In this document: positions 29,163-39,020 of the stretch, piece after piece
Numbering within the stretch: the stretch's first letter is position 1
How the letters are laid out: every line of letters begins with the position of its first letter
From: Agitococcus sp.
GTDB lineage: Bacteria; Pseudomonadota; Gammaproteobacteria; Pseudomonadales; Moraxellaceae
Assembly: GCA_030646715.1 (NCBI GenBank)
Contig: JAUSLJ010000033.1
Location: forward strand, 62,001 to 126,000
Direction of reading: 5' to 3'
DNA length: 64,000 nt
Translations under genes and position numbers: made by a program
The notes under the pieces: generated by a model
Told to the model about the DNA's origin: nothing
Seen by the model: only the letters and a program-made list of their open reading frames with translations
Database searches by the model: none

Positions 29163-30078
29163 CTTTGCTGAGCCCACCAACCGCCAAACGATTTTAGTGG
29201 TTGATGACAACGTATCTAACATCGAAGTGATTTATGAAATGCTCGCACCTCATTACGAGGTGTTATTTGCCACCAGCGGGGTCGAAGCTCTAGAGCTCAC
29301 GGTCAGCACCCGTCCTGATTTATTGTTATTGGATGTGTTAATGCCTGGTTTGAGTGGTTATGAAGTCTGTCGGCATTTGAAGTCCAATATTATCACTCAG
29401 CATATTCCTATTATTTTTATCACCGCCATTGGCCAAACAGACAGCGAAGAAAAAGGCTTAAAACTCGGCGCGATAGATTATATCGCCAAGCCTTTTAGCC
29501 CTGCGGTGGTCAAAGCGCGGATTGCCAATCATTTGGAGCTTAAACGCTATCGTGATTTATTAGCCGATTTAGCGTGGATTGACGGCTTAACTGGGGTTCG
29601 TAATCGCCGCCAATTTGACGATTTTTTAGAGCGTGAGTTGCGCACAGCGGTACGCGCCGATCGGCCACTGTCGTTAATTATGTTGGATATTGATTATTTT
29701 AAACCCTACAACGACCATTACGGCCATTTGCAAGGCGATGACTGCCTAAAAACGGTGGCACAAGCTTTAAGCCAGACCCTGTGTCGCTCGGCAGATATGT
29801 TGTTCCGTTATGGTGGTGAAGAGTTTGCTTGTTTATTGCCTGAAACCAATGCCGCTGGCGCAATGGCCGTCGCCACAAGAATGCTAGAGTGCATCAGAAC
29901 TCTAAACATCGAACATCCTGCTTCGGATAAAAAAATAGTGACTGTTAGTTTGGGGGTTTGTACCCTGATTCCACAGCAACACAGTAAAACCGAAGACTTA
30001 ATAGCCCCTGCCGATAAAGCACTGTATCAAGCCAAAGCTTTAGGGCGTAATCGTATTGAGTTTGCTGATGATCTTTGA
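29155..30078 (+). CDS. Response regulator diguanylate cyclase (REC-GGDEF)
   Basis: A 307-residue cytoplasmic protein starting at GTG 29155, overlapping the preceding kinase stop. The receiver (residues 12-130) has the DDN acidic motif, phosphoacceptor Asp60 ([10 protein letters not shown]), ITAIGQ and Lys in YIAKPFSP. The GGDEF domain follows: [35 protein letters not shown], then GGEEF at 220-224. An RxxD inhibitory site (RSAD) lies five residues before GGEEF, so product inhibition by cyclic-di-GMP is expected. All catalytic motifs are intact. Confidence 0.95.
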   Translation: MINFAEPTNRQTILVVDDNVSNIEVIYEMLAPHYEVLFATSGVEALELTVSTRPDLLLLDVLMPGLSGYEVCRHLKSNIITQHIPIIFITAIGQTDSEEKGLKLGAIDYIAKPFSPAVVKARIANHLELKRYRDLLADLAWIDGLTGVRNRRQFDDFLERELRTAVRADRPLSLIMLDIDYFKPYNDHYGHLQGDDCLKTVAQALSQTLCRSADMLFRYGGEEFACLLPETNAAGAMAVATRMLECIRTLNIEHPASDKKIVTVSLGVCTLIPQQHSKTEDLIAPADKALYQAKALGRNRIEFADDL

Positions 30079-30118
30079 TTTACCCAGCGCGTCAGTTCTA
30101 AGCTAAGTTGATATAAAT

Positions 30119-33100
30119 ATGGATACTCAGCACAAGTTACAGACCCTAGAAGCACATATTGGTCGTTTGGCTCGACATTGGCTCGTCGGTAATTTGCTGC
30201 TAGCAGCCTGTTATTTTTTAACAGGAAAACTGGGGATTTTACTGGCTGCTCCACCAGGTTATGCCACTATTGTTTGGCCTGCGTCGGGTATTGCTTTGGG
30301 CTGGGTTTTACTGTTTGGTCGGCGTTTGTTAGTGGGTATTGTGCTTGGCTCGTTTGCCGTTAATGTCACGGTGGTCGCGCATAATGCAGGCTTAGGTTTA
30401 TTTGATGTCGGTTGGACGGTTCCACTATTAATTGCCTTAGGAGCGGCAGCACAAGCATGGTTGGGTACTTGGTTAATTCAGCGGTATGTCAGTCATTTTT
30501 TTGCTTTTCATGCCCCTCATATTGTCATTAGAACGCTGGTCTTGGGTGGTGGTTTAGCGACATTGTTTAATGCCACATGGAGCACGGCGGTGCTTTATGG
30601 CTTTGGTGTCTTGACTGCCGATTTATATTGGCACAACTGGTTTACATGGTGGGTGGGCGATAGCATTGGCGTATGGATATTTACCCCACTCGTGTTAGTG
30701 TGGGGACTGGCTCCTCCTTATTATGAACGTATGCGCGCGCTGATGGTGACGATGGTGGCTTCCGTCACCTTTATCTTGGCGGCGTTAGCTTTTTTATTAG
30801 CGACCGCTTTAGAAAAAACAGAACGTGCGGGAAATTTTCAACTCGCAGGTGCGCACGTTGTCAGCCAAATGCAGCAGCATTTGGCGGAGTACGATCAGTT
30901 TTCACTCTTACTGCGTGCATTTTTTCAGAGTAGTGATGTCGTGACCCGTGCTGAATTTAAACAGTTTGTTCATGAATGGTCAGAAAAGCATTCAGAGGTG
31001 CAAGCTGTGGAATGGGCTCCATTAATTAGTCAGGAGCAGCGAGGTTTTTGGCAGAAAAACGTTTCACAAGATATTAATTTACCGACTCAAATCACCGAAA
31101 AACAGCAAAAAACGGGCACATTACTCGCGCCGGCACAGTCTCGCACAGAATATTTACCCATTGAGTATATTGAACCGTTTGCTAAAAACTACGTCGTAAT
31201 TGGTTTTGATATTTTAACGCACGCAGGAAGCAAAGCCTTTTTAGAGCTGGCTGCCCAACAAAAAAATCCAATTTTATCGGCACCGCGTATTCTCATTCAA
31301 ACGCCGACTTTGCGTCCTGCGGCATTATTGTATACCCCTGTTTTTAAAACACCTGCCAAAGGTGCCGCCACATGGGATAACCTTAAAGGCTTTGTTATTG
31401 TCGTGCTGAAAACGGACGAAGTATTAGCCTATTTGACACAAAAGATAATGCCAGATGGACAGTCATTATTAGTAACAGAGCAAAAAACAGGTATTGTTTT
31501 GTACGGGCAATATCCTACAGCAAAGCTAATAAATACCTCACAGCAGATGGGTTTACATTACATTTCCTCCGTTAAAATCGGTCAGCAAATTTGGCGGCTT
31601 GAGCTATGGCCAAAAGCTCAGCACATTGCCGCTTATAATGCATGGTTAACGTGGATGGTGCTGATTATTGGCTTGATTGGAACGAGTATTGCCATCAGCT
31701 ATACCCTTGTGAGCACAGGACATTATCAATATTTAGAACACGAAGTGATTCGGCAAACGCAAACCTTACGCCTTCAAAATGAAGCCTTAGAACAGGCGCG
31801 TATTGATGCTGAGCGTGCTAACGCCTCTAAAGGTTTGTTTTTAGCCAATATGAGCCATGAAATCCGAACCCCCATGAACGGCGTTTTGGGCATGACCGAT
31901 TTATTACAAACTACTCACTTAAGCTCACAACAACAACAATTTGTCCGTGTACTTCATCATTCAGGTAAAGCTCTACTGCACATTATTAATGATATTTTGG
32001 ATTTTTCCAAAGTCGAAGCAGGCAAGATGGACATTGAGCACATTGATATGGATTTAGAAACCTTGCTCCTAGAATGCGCCTCTATATTTGCCATGACCGC
32101 CGAAGAAAAAAGGCTCGATTTTTTAGCGTCTATTGCCCCTAATACACCCGTTTTTATTCAATCTGACCCAACTCGATTAAGACAAATTTTACTCAATTTA
32201 TTAAGCAACGCCTTCAAGTTTACCCAGCACGGTGGCATAAGTTTACGTGTTCAGACCCAACAAATAGCAGGGCACACGTATTTGCAGTTTATGGTGACGG
32301 ATACAGGTATTGGGATGACCGCTGAGCAAAAAGGCAAGTTGTTTCAAGCATTTAGCCAAGCAGATTCCTCAACTACGCGTCAATTTGGTGGTACAGGCTT
32401 AGGTTTAAGTATTAGCAAACGGTTAGTGGATTTAATGCATGGCGAAATGGTTGTTGATAGTCGTTTGGGGCGAGGAACGACGTTTGCCGTTACTTTACCG
32501 TATCAAGCTGCGAGTGAAGATTATATTCATAGTCATACGCGGCCATTAACCCTGTTAAACGGAGTGAAAGTGTTATTTGTTGACCATTCTGTGGAGTTTA
32601 GTACCACCATGACCGAACAAGCACGAGCTTGGGGAATGGTTGCCGATGCCGTGGATAATGGCGAGAGTGCTTTACTGTTGATGGTCAAAGCGTACCAAAC
32701 GCACAAGCCTTATGACCTAGTGATTTTAGATGCATTATTAGCACCGATGACGGGTCTAGCCATTGCTCATAAAATGGCAGAGCTTCCCGAGTTGGCTGCA
32801 GTAAAACGTATTTTGCTGACGACCCTGCGTGCACCACTTGACCAACAAGTGAGCTTATCTGCGGCCTTAACCGAAGTTATCCCTAAGCCAACCTCTACCA
32901 ACGCCTTGCGGGATAGTTTGTTACGGGTAATGGGAGAAAAGGTCAATGAGCCAGCAGTCGTCAACAAGCTTGAGCAAGATGATAATGAAGTAGTGTCTTT
33001 ATTTAGTGGGAAACGGGTATTAATAGCTGAAGATAATTTAGTTAATCAAATGGTGATTATGGGGATGTTGAAAAAATTAGGCCTTGCCGCCGATATCACC

Positions 33101-33385
33101 AATAATGGCTTGGAAGCCTATAAAAAATATATGGCTAATCCGTTAGCCTATGATTTGATTATGATGGATTGTGAAATGCCCGTGTTAGATGGTTATTTAT
33201 CAACAGCAAAAATGCGTGATTTTGAGCGCGAGCAACAGCTTCGGCCTGTGCATATTATTGCGTTAACGGCTCATGCCATGCGCGAGCAGCAACAGCGTTG
33301 TCTTGATGTCGGGATGAATAACTTTCTTGCCAAACCTTTAGCGTTTGCTCGGCTAAAACAAGTGTTGGTGCAGACGTTTGCTTGA
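30119..33385 (+). CDS. Hybrid histidine kinase: MASE1-CHASE-HisKA-HATPase-REC-REC (second copy, chimeric)
   Basis: A 1088-residue membrane sensor 40 nt after the cyclase. The N-terminal half (MASE1 about 20-225, CHASE about 250-490) matches the kinase at 25662: [36 protein letters not shown]. The catalytic half instead matches the 7TMR-DISM kinase at 35664: [51 protein letters not shown]. Phosphoacceptor His580; receivers at Asp871 and Asp1017 (MMDCEMPVLDG). In the first receiver the strand-1 acidic pair is Asp-His and the Met-Pro after the acceptor is lost, so that receiver may be weak or inactive. Confidence 0.92.
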   Translation: MDTQHKLQTLEAHIGRLARHWLVGNLLLAACYFLTGKLGILLAAPPGYATIVWPASGIALGWVLLFGRRLLVGIVLGSFAVNVTVVAHNAGLGLFDVGWTVPLLIALGAAAQAWLGTWLIQRYVSHFFAFHAPHIVIRTLVLGGGLATLFNATWSTAVLYGFGVLTADLYWHNWFTWWVGDSIGVWIFTPLVLVWGLAPPYYERMRALMVTMVASVTFILAALAFLLATALEKTERAGNFQLAGAHVVSQMQQHLAEYDQFSLLLRAFFQSSDVVTRAEFKQFVHEWSEKHSEVQAVEWAPLISQEQRGFWQKNVSQDINLPTQITEKQQKTGTLLAPAQSRTEYLPIEYIEPFAKNYVVIGFDILTHAGSKAFLELAAQQKNPILSAPRILIQTPTLRPAALLYTPVFKTPAKGAATWDNLKGFVIVVLKTDEVLAYLTQKIMPDGQSLLVTEQKTGIVLYGQYPTAKLINTSQQMGLHYISSVKIGQQIWRLELWPKAQHIAAYNAWLTWMVLIIGLIGTSIAISYTLVSTGHYQYLEHEVIRQTQTLRLQNEALEQARIDAERANASKGLFLANMSHEIRTPMNGVLGMTDLLQTTHLSSQQQQFVRVLHHSGKALLHIINDILDFSKVEAGKMDIEHIDMDLETLLLECASIFAMTAEEKRLDFLASIAPNTPVFIQSDPTRLRQILLNLLSNAFKFTQHGGISLRVQTQQIAGHTYLQFMVTDTGIGMTAEQKGKLFQAFSQADSSTTRQFGGTGLGLSISKRLVDLMHGEMVVDSRLGRGTTFAVTLPYQAASEDYIHSHTRPLTLLNGVKVLFVDHSVEFSTTMTEQARAWGMVADAVDNGESALLLMVKAYQTHKPYDLVILDALLAPMTGLAIAHKMAELPELAAVKRILLTTLRAPLDQQVSLSAALTEVIPKPTSTNALRDSLLRVMGEKVNEPAVVNKLEQDDNEVVSLFSGKRVLIAEDNLVNQMVIMGMLKKLGLAADITNNGLEAYKKYMANPLAYDLIMMDCEMPVLDGYLSTAKMRDFEREQQLRPVHIIALTAHAMREQQQRCLDVGMNNFLAKPLAFARLKQVLVQTFA

Positions 33386-33410
33386 GGATGATTGGGCGTT
33401 TGCGTAAAGC

Positions 33411-33497
33411 TTCCCCCTTTGGAAAAGGGGAATTGAGGGGGATTTACAGCCAATCGCTGCAAATCTCCCCTAGCCCCTCTTTGCTAAAGAGGGGGAC
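33411..33497. repeat. Palindromic intergenic repeats (family 1 related)
   Basis: Two hairpins in tandem: CCCCCTTTGGAAAAGGGG near 33413-33430 and CCCCTCTTTGCTAAAGAGGGG near 33474-33494, the second inside an AAATCTCCCCTAGCCCC context that recurs at 63301. Lies between convergent genes and may also terminate them. Confidence 0.7.
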
Positions 33498-33520
33498 TTC
33501 CTCGACGTAAAAATTAACCC

Positions 33521-34519
33521 CTACAACTTCCTAAATGCACTGGGCGTTTGCCCCGTCCAGCGTTTAAAAGCGCGGGTGAAATTCGCCATATCGGAATAGC
33601 CTAAATATTCTGAAATATCGTCTAGACTTTGCTTTTTATCCGACAATAAATCTATCGCTTTTTGTTTGCGCGATTCATCGACTAAATCGCTGTAAGTAAT
33701 ACTGTGTTTCGCTAATTGGCGCTTTAACGTCCGTTCGGACATGTGTAAACGACTGGCGACGTGCTCTAAAGAAGCAAAACCTGTCTGCTCATCAAACATT
33801 AAGGCTTTTACTTGCGCCACAAACGGTTGTTCTAAACCAAACTTCTCTAAGCCTTGTTCACATTGCGATAACGCCAATTGACTAGCGATAGGGTTAGCCA
33901 TCACTAAGGGCAGGTCCAAATATTCTTTACTAAAAATGATACGGTTGGCTTGTTGCTCTACAAACACTTCACCTGGTAAAAAAGGCAATATCGGTGCAAG
34001 AAAGCTGGGTGCAGGAAAGTCAATTTCCACTCGCCCTGACAATGAGCGGCCAGTGGCAACATGACCCATGTGCACAAAGCCAAAAATCACAGCCATTATC
34101 GCCGTATCACGCAGTGGTTGTAAGTCGGTATTCACATCTAAATATAAAATCGCCGAATCATCGGTCTCTTCTAAACGGATGCCGACAATATCACTAATCA
34201 TGCCGACAAAACGCTCGGCAATACCTAAAGCCTGACGAACATTAGCTGCGGTTAATGCGGCAAAACCAATAAAACCGTGCATCGAAATTTGCATTTCTTG
34301 GCCAAATAAAATGGCTAATTCTGCTTTTTGCGTAAGCTCCTGCGTTTTAATCAGTAATTGATTGAGCATTTCCAACGAGATACGTCGTTGTGGATCTAAC
34401 AGCATCTCGCGGGTTAAGCCTAAATCACCGAGCAATTCTTCGGGTTTAACATTCCAACGAGCGGCAATATCGACCATCAATAAAGGATAAACAGCAGGCA
34501 AACTTTGCAGTGAGTACAT
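33521..34519 (-). CDS. AraC-family transcriptional regulator (arabinose-binding-like N-terminus)
   Basis: A 332-residue regulator from ATG 34519; an upstream in-frame ATG at 34561 adds residues not typical of the family. The N-terminal 200 residues match the AraC-type arabinose-binding-like domain seen in OruR/ArgR-like regulators (ISLEMLNQLLIKTQELT, HGFIGFAALTAANVRQAL). The C-terminus has two helix-turn-helix motifs: VASRLHMSERTLKRQLAKHSITY and the signature YLGYSDMANFTRAFKRWTGQTPSAFR. It is divergent from the Pfam10118 gene at 34632, a usual arrangement for a direct activator and its target. Confidence 0.92.
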   Translation of the reverse strand: MYSLQSLPAVYPLLMVDIAARWNVKPEELLGDLGLTREMLLDPQRRISLEMLNQLLIKTQELTQKAELAILFGQEMQISMHGFIGFAALTAANVRQALGIAERFVGMISDIVGIRLEETDDSAILYLDVNTDLQPLRDTAIMAVIFGFVHMGHVATGRSLSGRVEIDFPAPSFLAPILPFLPGEVFVEQQANRIIFSKEYLDLPLVMANPIASQLALSQCEQGLEKFGLEQPFVAQVKALMFDEQTGFASLEHVASRLHMSERTLKRQLAKHSITYSDLVDESRKQKAIDLLSDKKQSLDDISEYLGYSDMANFTRAFKRWTGQTPSAFRKL

Positions 34520-34631
34520 GGGATCTTGGCCTTTAATGATAAAAAGATGGCACGTAAGCACCTACTTACCATACGCTCATACAGTTAAATTAAGAATATG
34601 ACATTACACACTGTAACGCTAGAGGTTGAAA

Positions 34632-35561
34632 ATGAATACTGCCGCTGTTTCTCATTCTGTGACTACTCAGGTCAAACCAACTGCTAAAAAACAAGCACTT
34701 GGCACAACGGTTAATATTCCGCCTCGTCGTTTAGACTTTGAGTTTTCAACAGCATCACCTCGTTACTACTACGACAACAATCCGTTCCATAGTTCGTTTT
34801 TAACGGCATTATCGTCGTTATTTCCAGAAGGTGAGTCTTTTTTTGTCGAGTCGGTGCGTCATTATCGCGATCAGATTACCGACCCGATTCTGAAAGCGCA
34901 AGTATCAGGTTTTATTGGTCAAGAAGCGATGCACAGCAAAGAGCATCAAGCCTTTAATGAGATGGCCACGCGTCAAGGTTATCCCGTTGATAAAGTCGAT
35001 AAGATGTTGGCGAAAGTGCTGCATTTGGGTCAAAAATTTTTGCCTGCTTCGGTGCAGTTGTCAATTACAGTGTCTTTAGAGCATTACACGGCGATTATTG
35101 CCGAAATGTTATTAAAAGATGCCGATGTACAGCAAAAGTTTTTGGGCGAAGCACGTCACTTATGGTTATGGCACGCCTTAGAAGAAAACGAACACAAAAC
35201 TGTGGCTTATGATGTCTATGAAAAAATGGTCGGTAGTTATGCATTGCGTGTTGGCACGATGATTCCTGTAACGGCTATTTTCTTTGCAGTGACTGCTGCC
35301 GTTCATTTGTCTTATTTGGCTTCTGATGGTCAGTTGTTGAAAGTTCGTCAAAATACCAGCGGATTAAAATATTTATTCAACGGTAAAAAAGGTGTGTTTT
35401 CACGCCTGTTACCGCAGTATTTAGACTTTTACAAACCGAGTTTTCATCCTAAACAGCACGATACCGACGCCTTGTTAGAGCAATGGAAAAAAATTCTTTT
35501 TGCGCCTGAAGGTTTGCTTTATGAGCAATTAAAAAACAAAGCGGCAGTTGGCGTGCATTAA
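34632..35561 (+). CDS. Predicted metal-dependent hydrolase (Pfam10118 family)
   Basis: A 309-residue protein; AGAGG lies six nt before ATG 34632. It is mostly helical with ligand-type clusters: FIGQEAMHSKEHQAFNE, SLEHYTAIIAEMLL and WHALEENEHKTVAYDVYE, i.e. ExxH-like pairs suited to a di-iron or similar centre. One hydrophobic stretch follows (IPVTAIFFAVTAAVHLSYLA). The family is labelled metal-dependent hydrolase but its chemistry is not well settled. It is divergent from an AraC-type regulator that probably controls it. Neighbouring lipid-related genes make a fatty-acid-type substrate possible; that is speculation. Confidence 0.88.
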   Translation: MNTAAVSHSVTTQVKPTAKKQALGTTVNIPPRRLDFEFSTASPRYYYDNNPFHSSFLTALSSLFPEGESFFVESVRHYRDQITDPILKAQVSGFIGQEAMHSKEHQAFNEMATRQGYPVDKVDKMLAKVLHLGQKFLPASVQLSITVSLEHYTAIIAEMLLKDADVQQKFLGEARHLWLWHALEENEHKTVAYDVYEKMVGSYALRVGTMIPVTAIFFAVTAAVHLSYLASDGQLLKVRQNTSGLKYLFNGKKGVFSRLLPQYLDFYKPSFHPKQHDTDALLEQWKKILFAPEGLLYEQLKNKAAVGVH

Positions 35562-35663
35562 AAAAATCTCACTTCCTCGCCTGATTTATCAGGTGGGGGA
35601 GTATGACAAGCCAGCAAAATACACTACGCTTGTAAGATAATTATTATTACTTGTGTCGTGTCT

Positions 35664-38558
35664 ATGACGGCTCTTTTTACCCTGAGATGGTGGTTGTTAT
35701 GCTTGTGTTGTCTGCCTTTTATGGTTCAGGCTGACAACTTACCACCTATAGATTTGAGTTCTAGTAAAATTGAATTGGCAAAACATCTTTGGTATTTAGA
35801 AGATAAAAGCCAACAACTCTCCATCCAACAAATTCAACAACAACATCAAGGTTGGCAATTACAACCACACGAAAAACCCTATTTTGGTTATTCCGCCAGT
35901 GCCTTTTGGTTGAAAGTCGATATTAATAACGACTCTGCCCAAAATATCCCCAAATTATTAGAAATTACTTATCCCTTATTAGATGATGTGCAGATTTTTC
36001 TAGTCGCTAATCAACAGATTGAGCAACAGTTTAGGCTCGGCGATAATTTTGAGTTTCAGCAGCGCATTATCCCTCATCGTTTATTACTCGTCCCGCTCTC
36101 CTTTAACGCCCAGCGTCACTATAGCTTGTATGTGCGTGTTGTCAGTACCAGTGGTTTACAAGTGCCACTGACCTTATGGGAAGTGCATGAATTTCAAGGA
36201 TATGACCAAACCCGACAATTTGGGCTCGGTATTTTTTATGGCTCATTGTTCATTATGATGGCCTATAACTTTTTTATTTGGTTGTCGGTTCGCGAACGAA
36301 GTTATTTGTTTTACGTTATTTTTGTCATGAGTTTTGGTTTGTTACTCGCCTCCATTGACGGTTTTACCTTTCAGTATTTATGGCCAACGCAGGTGTGGTG
36401 GAACAATCGCGCCATTGTCATTATTTTGGCATTGACCTTGTTTTTGAGCATGGCCTTTAGCAAAAACTTTCTGCACACGGCTCACTATAATCCGCGTTTG
36501 AATAAGGTGTTAACGGTCTATATGTCGCTAATGTTGGTCGTGGTGGCCGCAGGATTTTATTTCCCCTATCGCTATATGATTGTTATTACACTGATTTTGT
36601 CAGTAGGAACGGCACTTTTAGTCATTACCACAGGCATCTGTAATTGGCGCGCGGGCAATCGAGCAGCACGATTTTTTGTTTATTCGTGGATATTGTTGGC
36701 AGCAATGGTCATTCTTTATGATTTAAGCCAACTAAGTATTATTCCTAAATCGACCTTTACCAATTTAGCCGTGCAGTTTGGTGAATGGTGTGAAGTGTTA
36801 TTGTTGTCATTTGCACTGGCTGACCGTATTAACGTTAGCCGTTTACAAGAGCAAGAAGCGCAAGCCTTATTGATTGCCGAAGAACGTCGCTCTATTGCCG
36901 AACGTGAACAACATCTGCAAACCAAACTCAAAGCGCAAGAAGAAGAAATGCGCGCCAAGCAAGCGATTAGCCAAGCACAAAGTGAAAGCCGTGCCAAAAG
37001 TCTATTTTTAGCGACCATGAGTCACGAAATACGTACGCCCATGAACGGCGTTTTAGGGATGACGGAGTTATTAGAAGCCACGGAACTCAGCCAACAACAA
37101 CAGCAATTTGTGCAAGTGATTCACAGTTCAGGCAGTGCTTTACTCAATATCATTAACGATATTTTGGACTATTCTAAAATTGAAGCGGGGAAAATGGATA
37201 TTGAACAGATTGACATGGACTTGGACAATCTATTGTTAGAATGTGCCGCCATTTTTTCTATGACTGCCGAACAAAAACGGCTGGAGTTTTTAGCGTCGAT
37301 TGAGCCACATACCCCTGTCTTTATTCAATCTGACCCGACACGGCTGAAACAAATTTTGCTGAATTTATTAAGCAATGCCTTTAAATTTACCCATCGTGGT
37401 CGAATTACCTTACGCGTGCATACCGAAACGGATGGTGAGCAATCACAATTGCATTTTGAAATTAGCGATACAGGTATCGGCATGACAGAGGAGCAAATAA
37501 GCCGATTATTTGAAGCCTTTAATCAAGCCGATATTTCCACCACCCGTCAATTCGGTGGCACAGGCTTAGGTTTAAGTATCAGTAAACGCTTAGTCGATTT
37601 GATGAATGGCACGATGACGGTGAATAGTCGGATTGGCGAAGGCACTACTTTTGCTGTGGCGATTCCCTATCAAACGGCGACTCAAGCCTATATTTATGAC
37701 CATTTTGTACCGTTAACGGCATTACAAGGTCAGCGCATTTTGTTTGTTGATGACTCCATCGAATTTACCCAAATCATGACCGAACAAGCGCAAGCATGGG
37801 GCATGATTGCCGATGCCGTTCACGATGGTGAACACGCTTTAGCATTAATGATTCAAGCGTATCAACGGCAAACCCCTTACGATATCGTCGCCCTTGATAT
37901 GCGCATGCCTTATATGAGCGGTTTAGATATTGCCTGTAAGATGGCGCAAGACCCGCAATTAAGTGCCATCAAACGGGTGTTATTAACCGCGATGCGCATG
38001 CCGCCGAATAAAGAGGAGTTACAACAAGTCGGTTTAAGTTTAGTGATTCAAAAACCGACCTCCGCCAATAGTCTGCGTGATGCCTTACTAACGCTCATGG
38101 GCTGTCAGGAGCAATATCGTTCGTCGAGTGATAAACGCCAAGATTTAAGTATCGTTCAGCAAGTTTTAAAGCAAAAACACCTGTTGATTGCCGAAGATAA
38201 TGCCGTTAATCAAATGGTCATTATGGGGATGCTCAAACGATTAGGTATTACTGCGGATATTGCTAATCATGGCAAAGAGGCTTTAGCGTTGTATCAACAA
38301 CAACCACAACAATATCATTTGGTTTTAATGGATTGTGAAATGCCCGAAATGGACGGCTATCAAACAACACAGCAGATACGGCAATGGGAACAACAGCATA
38401 ATCTGCCACCTGTTAATATTGTCGCGTTAACGGCTCATGCCATGCGTGACCAACAACAACGGTGTTTGAAGGCAGGAATGGATGATTTTCTCACCAAACC
38501 TTTAGCCTTTGAGCGTTTAAAACAAATGCTAATGCAGCTTTTTTGGCGAGCGAATTAA
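35664..38558 (+). CDS. Hybrid histidine kinase with 7TMR-DISM sensor and two receivers
   Basis: A 964-residue sensor from ATG 35664 (a GTG at 35658 is in frame). Signal peptide (FMVQA), then a periplasmic DISMED2 domain (about 25-180; [26 protein letters not shown]), seven membrane helices (about 185-390), a coiled coil ([20 protein letters not shown]), HisKA with His454 ([16 protein letters not shown]), HATPase, and receivers at Asp745 ([10 protein letters not shown]) and Asp890 ([11 protein letters not shown]). The 7TMR-DISM class is predicted to bind carbohydrate-like or other small ligands. gloA starts 2 nt downstream. Confidence 0.94.
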   Translation: MTALFTLRWWLLCLCCLPFMVQADNLPPIDLSSSKIELAKHLWYLEDKSQQLSIQQIQQQHQGWQLQPHEKPYFGYSASAFWLKVDINNDSAQNIPKLLEITYPLLDDVQIFLVANQQIEQQFRLGDNFEFQQRIIPHRLLLVPLSFNAQRHYSLYVRVVSTSGLQVPLTLWEVHEFQGYDQTRQFGLGIFYGSLFIMMAYNFFIWLSVRERSYLFYVIFVMSFGLLLASIDGFTFQYLWPTQVWWNNRAIVIILALTLFLSMAFSKNFLHTAHYNPRLNKVLTVYMSLMLVVVAAGFYFPYRYMIVITLILSVGTALLVITTGICNWRAGNRAARFFVYSWILLAAMVILYDLSQLSIIPKSTFTNLAVQFGEWCEVLLLSFALADRINVSRLQEQEAQALLIAEERRSIAEREQHLQTKLKAQEEEMRAKQAISQAQSESRAKSLFLATMSHEIRTPMNGVLGMTELLEATELSQQQQQFVQVIHSSGSALLNIINDILDYSKIEAGKMDIEQIDMDLDNLLLECAAIFSMTAEQKRLEFLASIEPHTPVFIQSDPTRLKQILLNLLSNAFKFTHRGRITLRVHTETDGEQSQLHFEISDTGIGMTEEQISRLFEAFNQADISTTRQFGGTGLGLSISKRLVDLMNGTMTVNSRIGEGTTFAVAIPYQTATQAYIYDHFVPLTALQGQRILFVDDSIEFTQIMTEQAQAWGMIADAVHDGEHALALMIQAYQRQTPYDIVALDMRMPYMSGLDIACKMAQDPQLSAIKRVLLTAMRMPPNKEELQQVGLSLVIQKPTSANSLRDALLTLMGCQEQYRSSSDKRQDLSIVQQVLKQKHLLIAEDNAVNQMVIMGMLKRLGITADIANHGKEALALYQQQPQQYHLVLMDCEMPEMDGYQTTQQIRQWEQQHNLPPVNIVALTAHAMRDQQQRCLKAGMDDFLTKPLAFERLKQMLMQLFWRAN

Positions 38559-38560
38559 CG

Positions 38561-38953
38561 ATGCGTATTTTACATACTATGTTGCGAGTGACGGATTTAG
38601 AACAATCGTTGCAGTTTTATACCCAAGTATTAGGCATGAAATTGCTTCGACAAAAAGACTATCCTGAAGGCCGATTCACCCTTGCATTTGTCGGTTTTGG
38701 TGATGAACAGAGCGAGGCAGTGCTGGAATTAACGCATAATTGGGATACCAAACAGTACGAATTGGGTACAGCCTATGGTCATATTGCCCTTGAAGTCGAT
38801 GATGTGTATAGCGCGTGTGAGAAAATTCGTGCTGCAGGCGGAAAAATAGTCCGTGAAGCAGGGCCGATGAAACATAGCACGACTATTTTGGCTTTTGTTG
38901 AAGATCCTGATGGCTATAAAATTGAGCTGTTAACGGCGAAGAAAGTGGATTGA
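38561..38953 (+). CDS. gloA: Lactoylglutathione lyase (glyoxalase I)
   Basis: A 130-residue metalloenzyme that converts the methylglyoxal-glutathione hemithioacetal to S-lactoylglutathione. The start [30 protein letters not shown] is classic. The metal ligands are visible: His in ILHTMLRV, Glu in AVLELTHN, His in AYGHIALEV and Glu in YKIELL. The short bacterial (nickel-type) length is seen. It follows the 7TMR-DISM kinase by 2 nt, so cotranscription is likely. Confidence 0.96.
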   Translation: MRILHTMLRVTDLEQSLQFYTQVLGMKLLRQKDYPEGRFTLAFVGFGDEQSEAVLELTHNWDTKQYELGTAYGHIALEVDDVYSACEKIRAAGGKIVREAGPMKHSTTILAFVEDPDGYKIELLTAKKVD

Positions 38954-38981
38954 AGGGTGTGGCTTTTGTTGGTTTATCAGT

Positions 38982-39009
38982 AAAGCCTCCCTTAATAAAG
39001 GGAGGCTTT
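38982..39009. terminator. Bidirectional terminator between gloA and the MalT-like gene
   Basis: Perfect 12-bp stem AAAGCCTCCCTT (38982-38993) and AAGGGAGGCTTT (38998-39009) with a 4-nt loop, T/A tracts on both sides. Same core sequence as repeat family 1. Confidence 0.85.
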
Positions 39010-39020
39010 TGAAAGATTTT

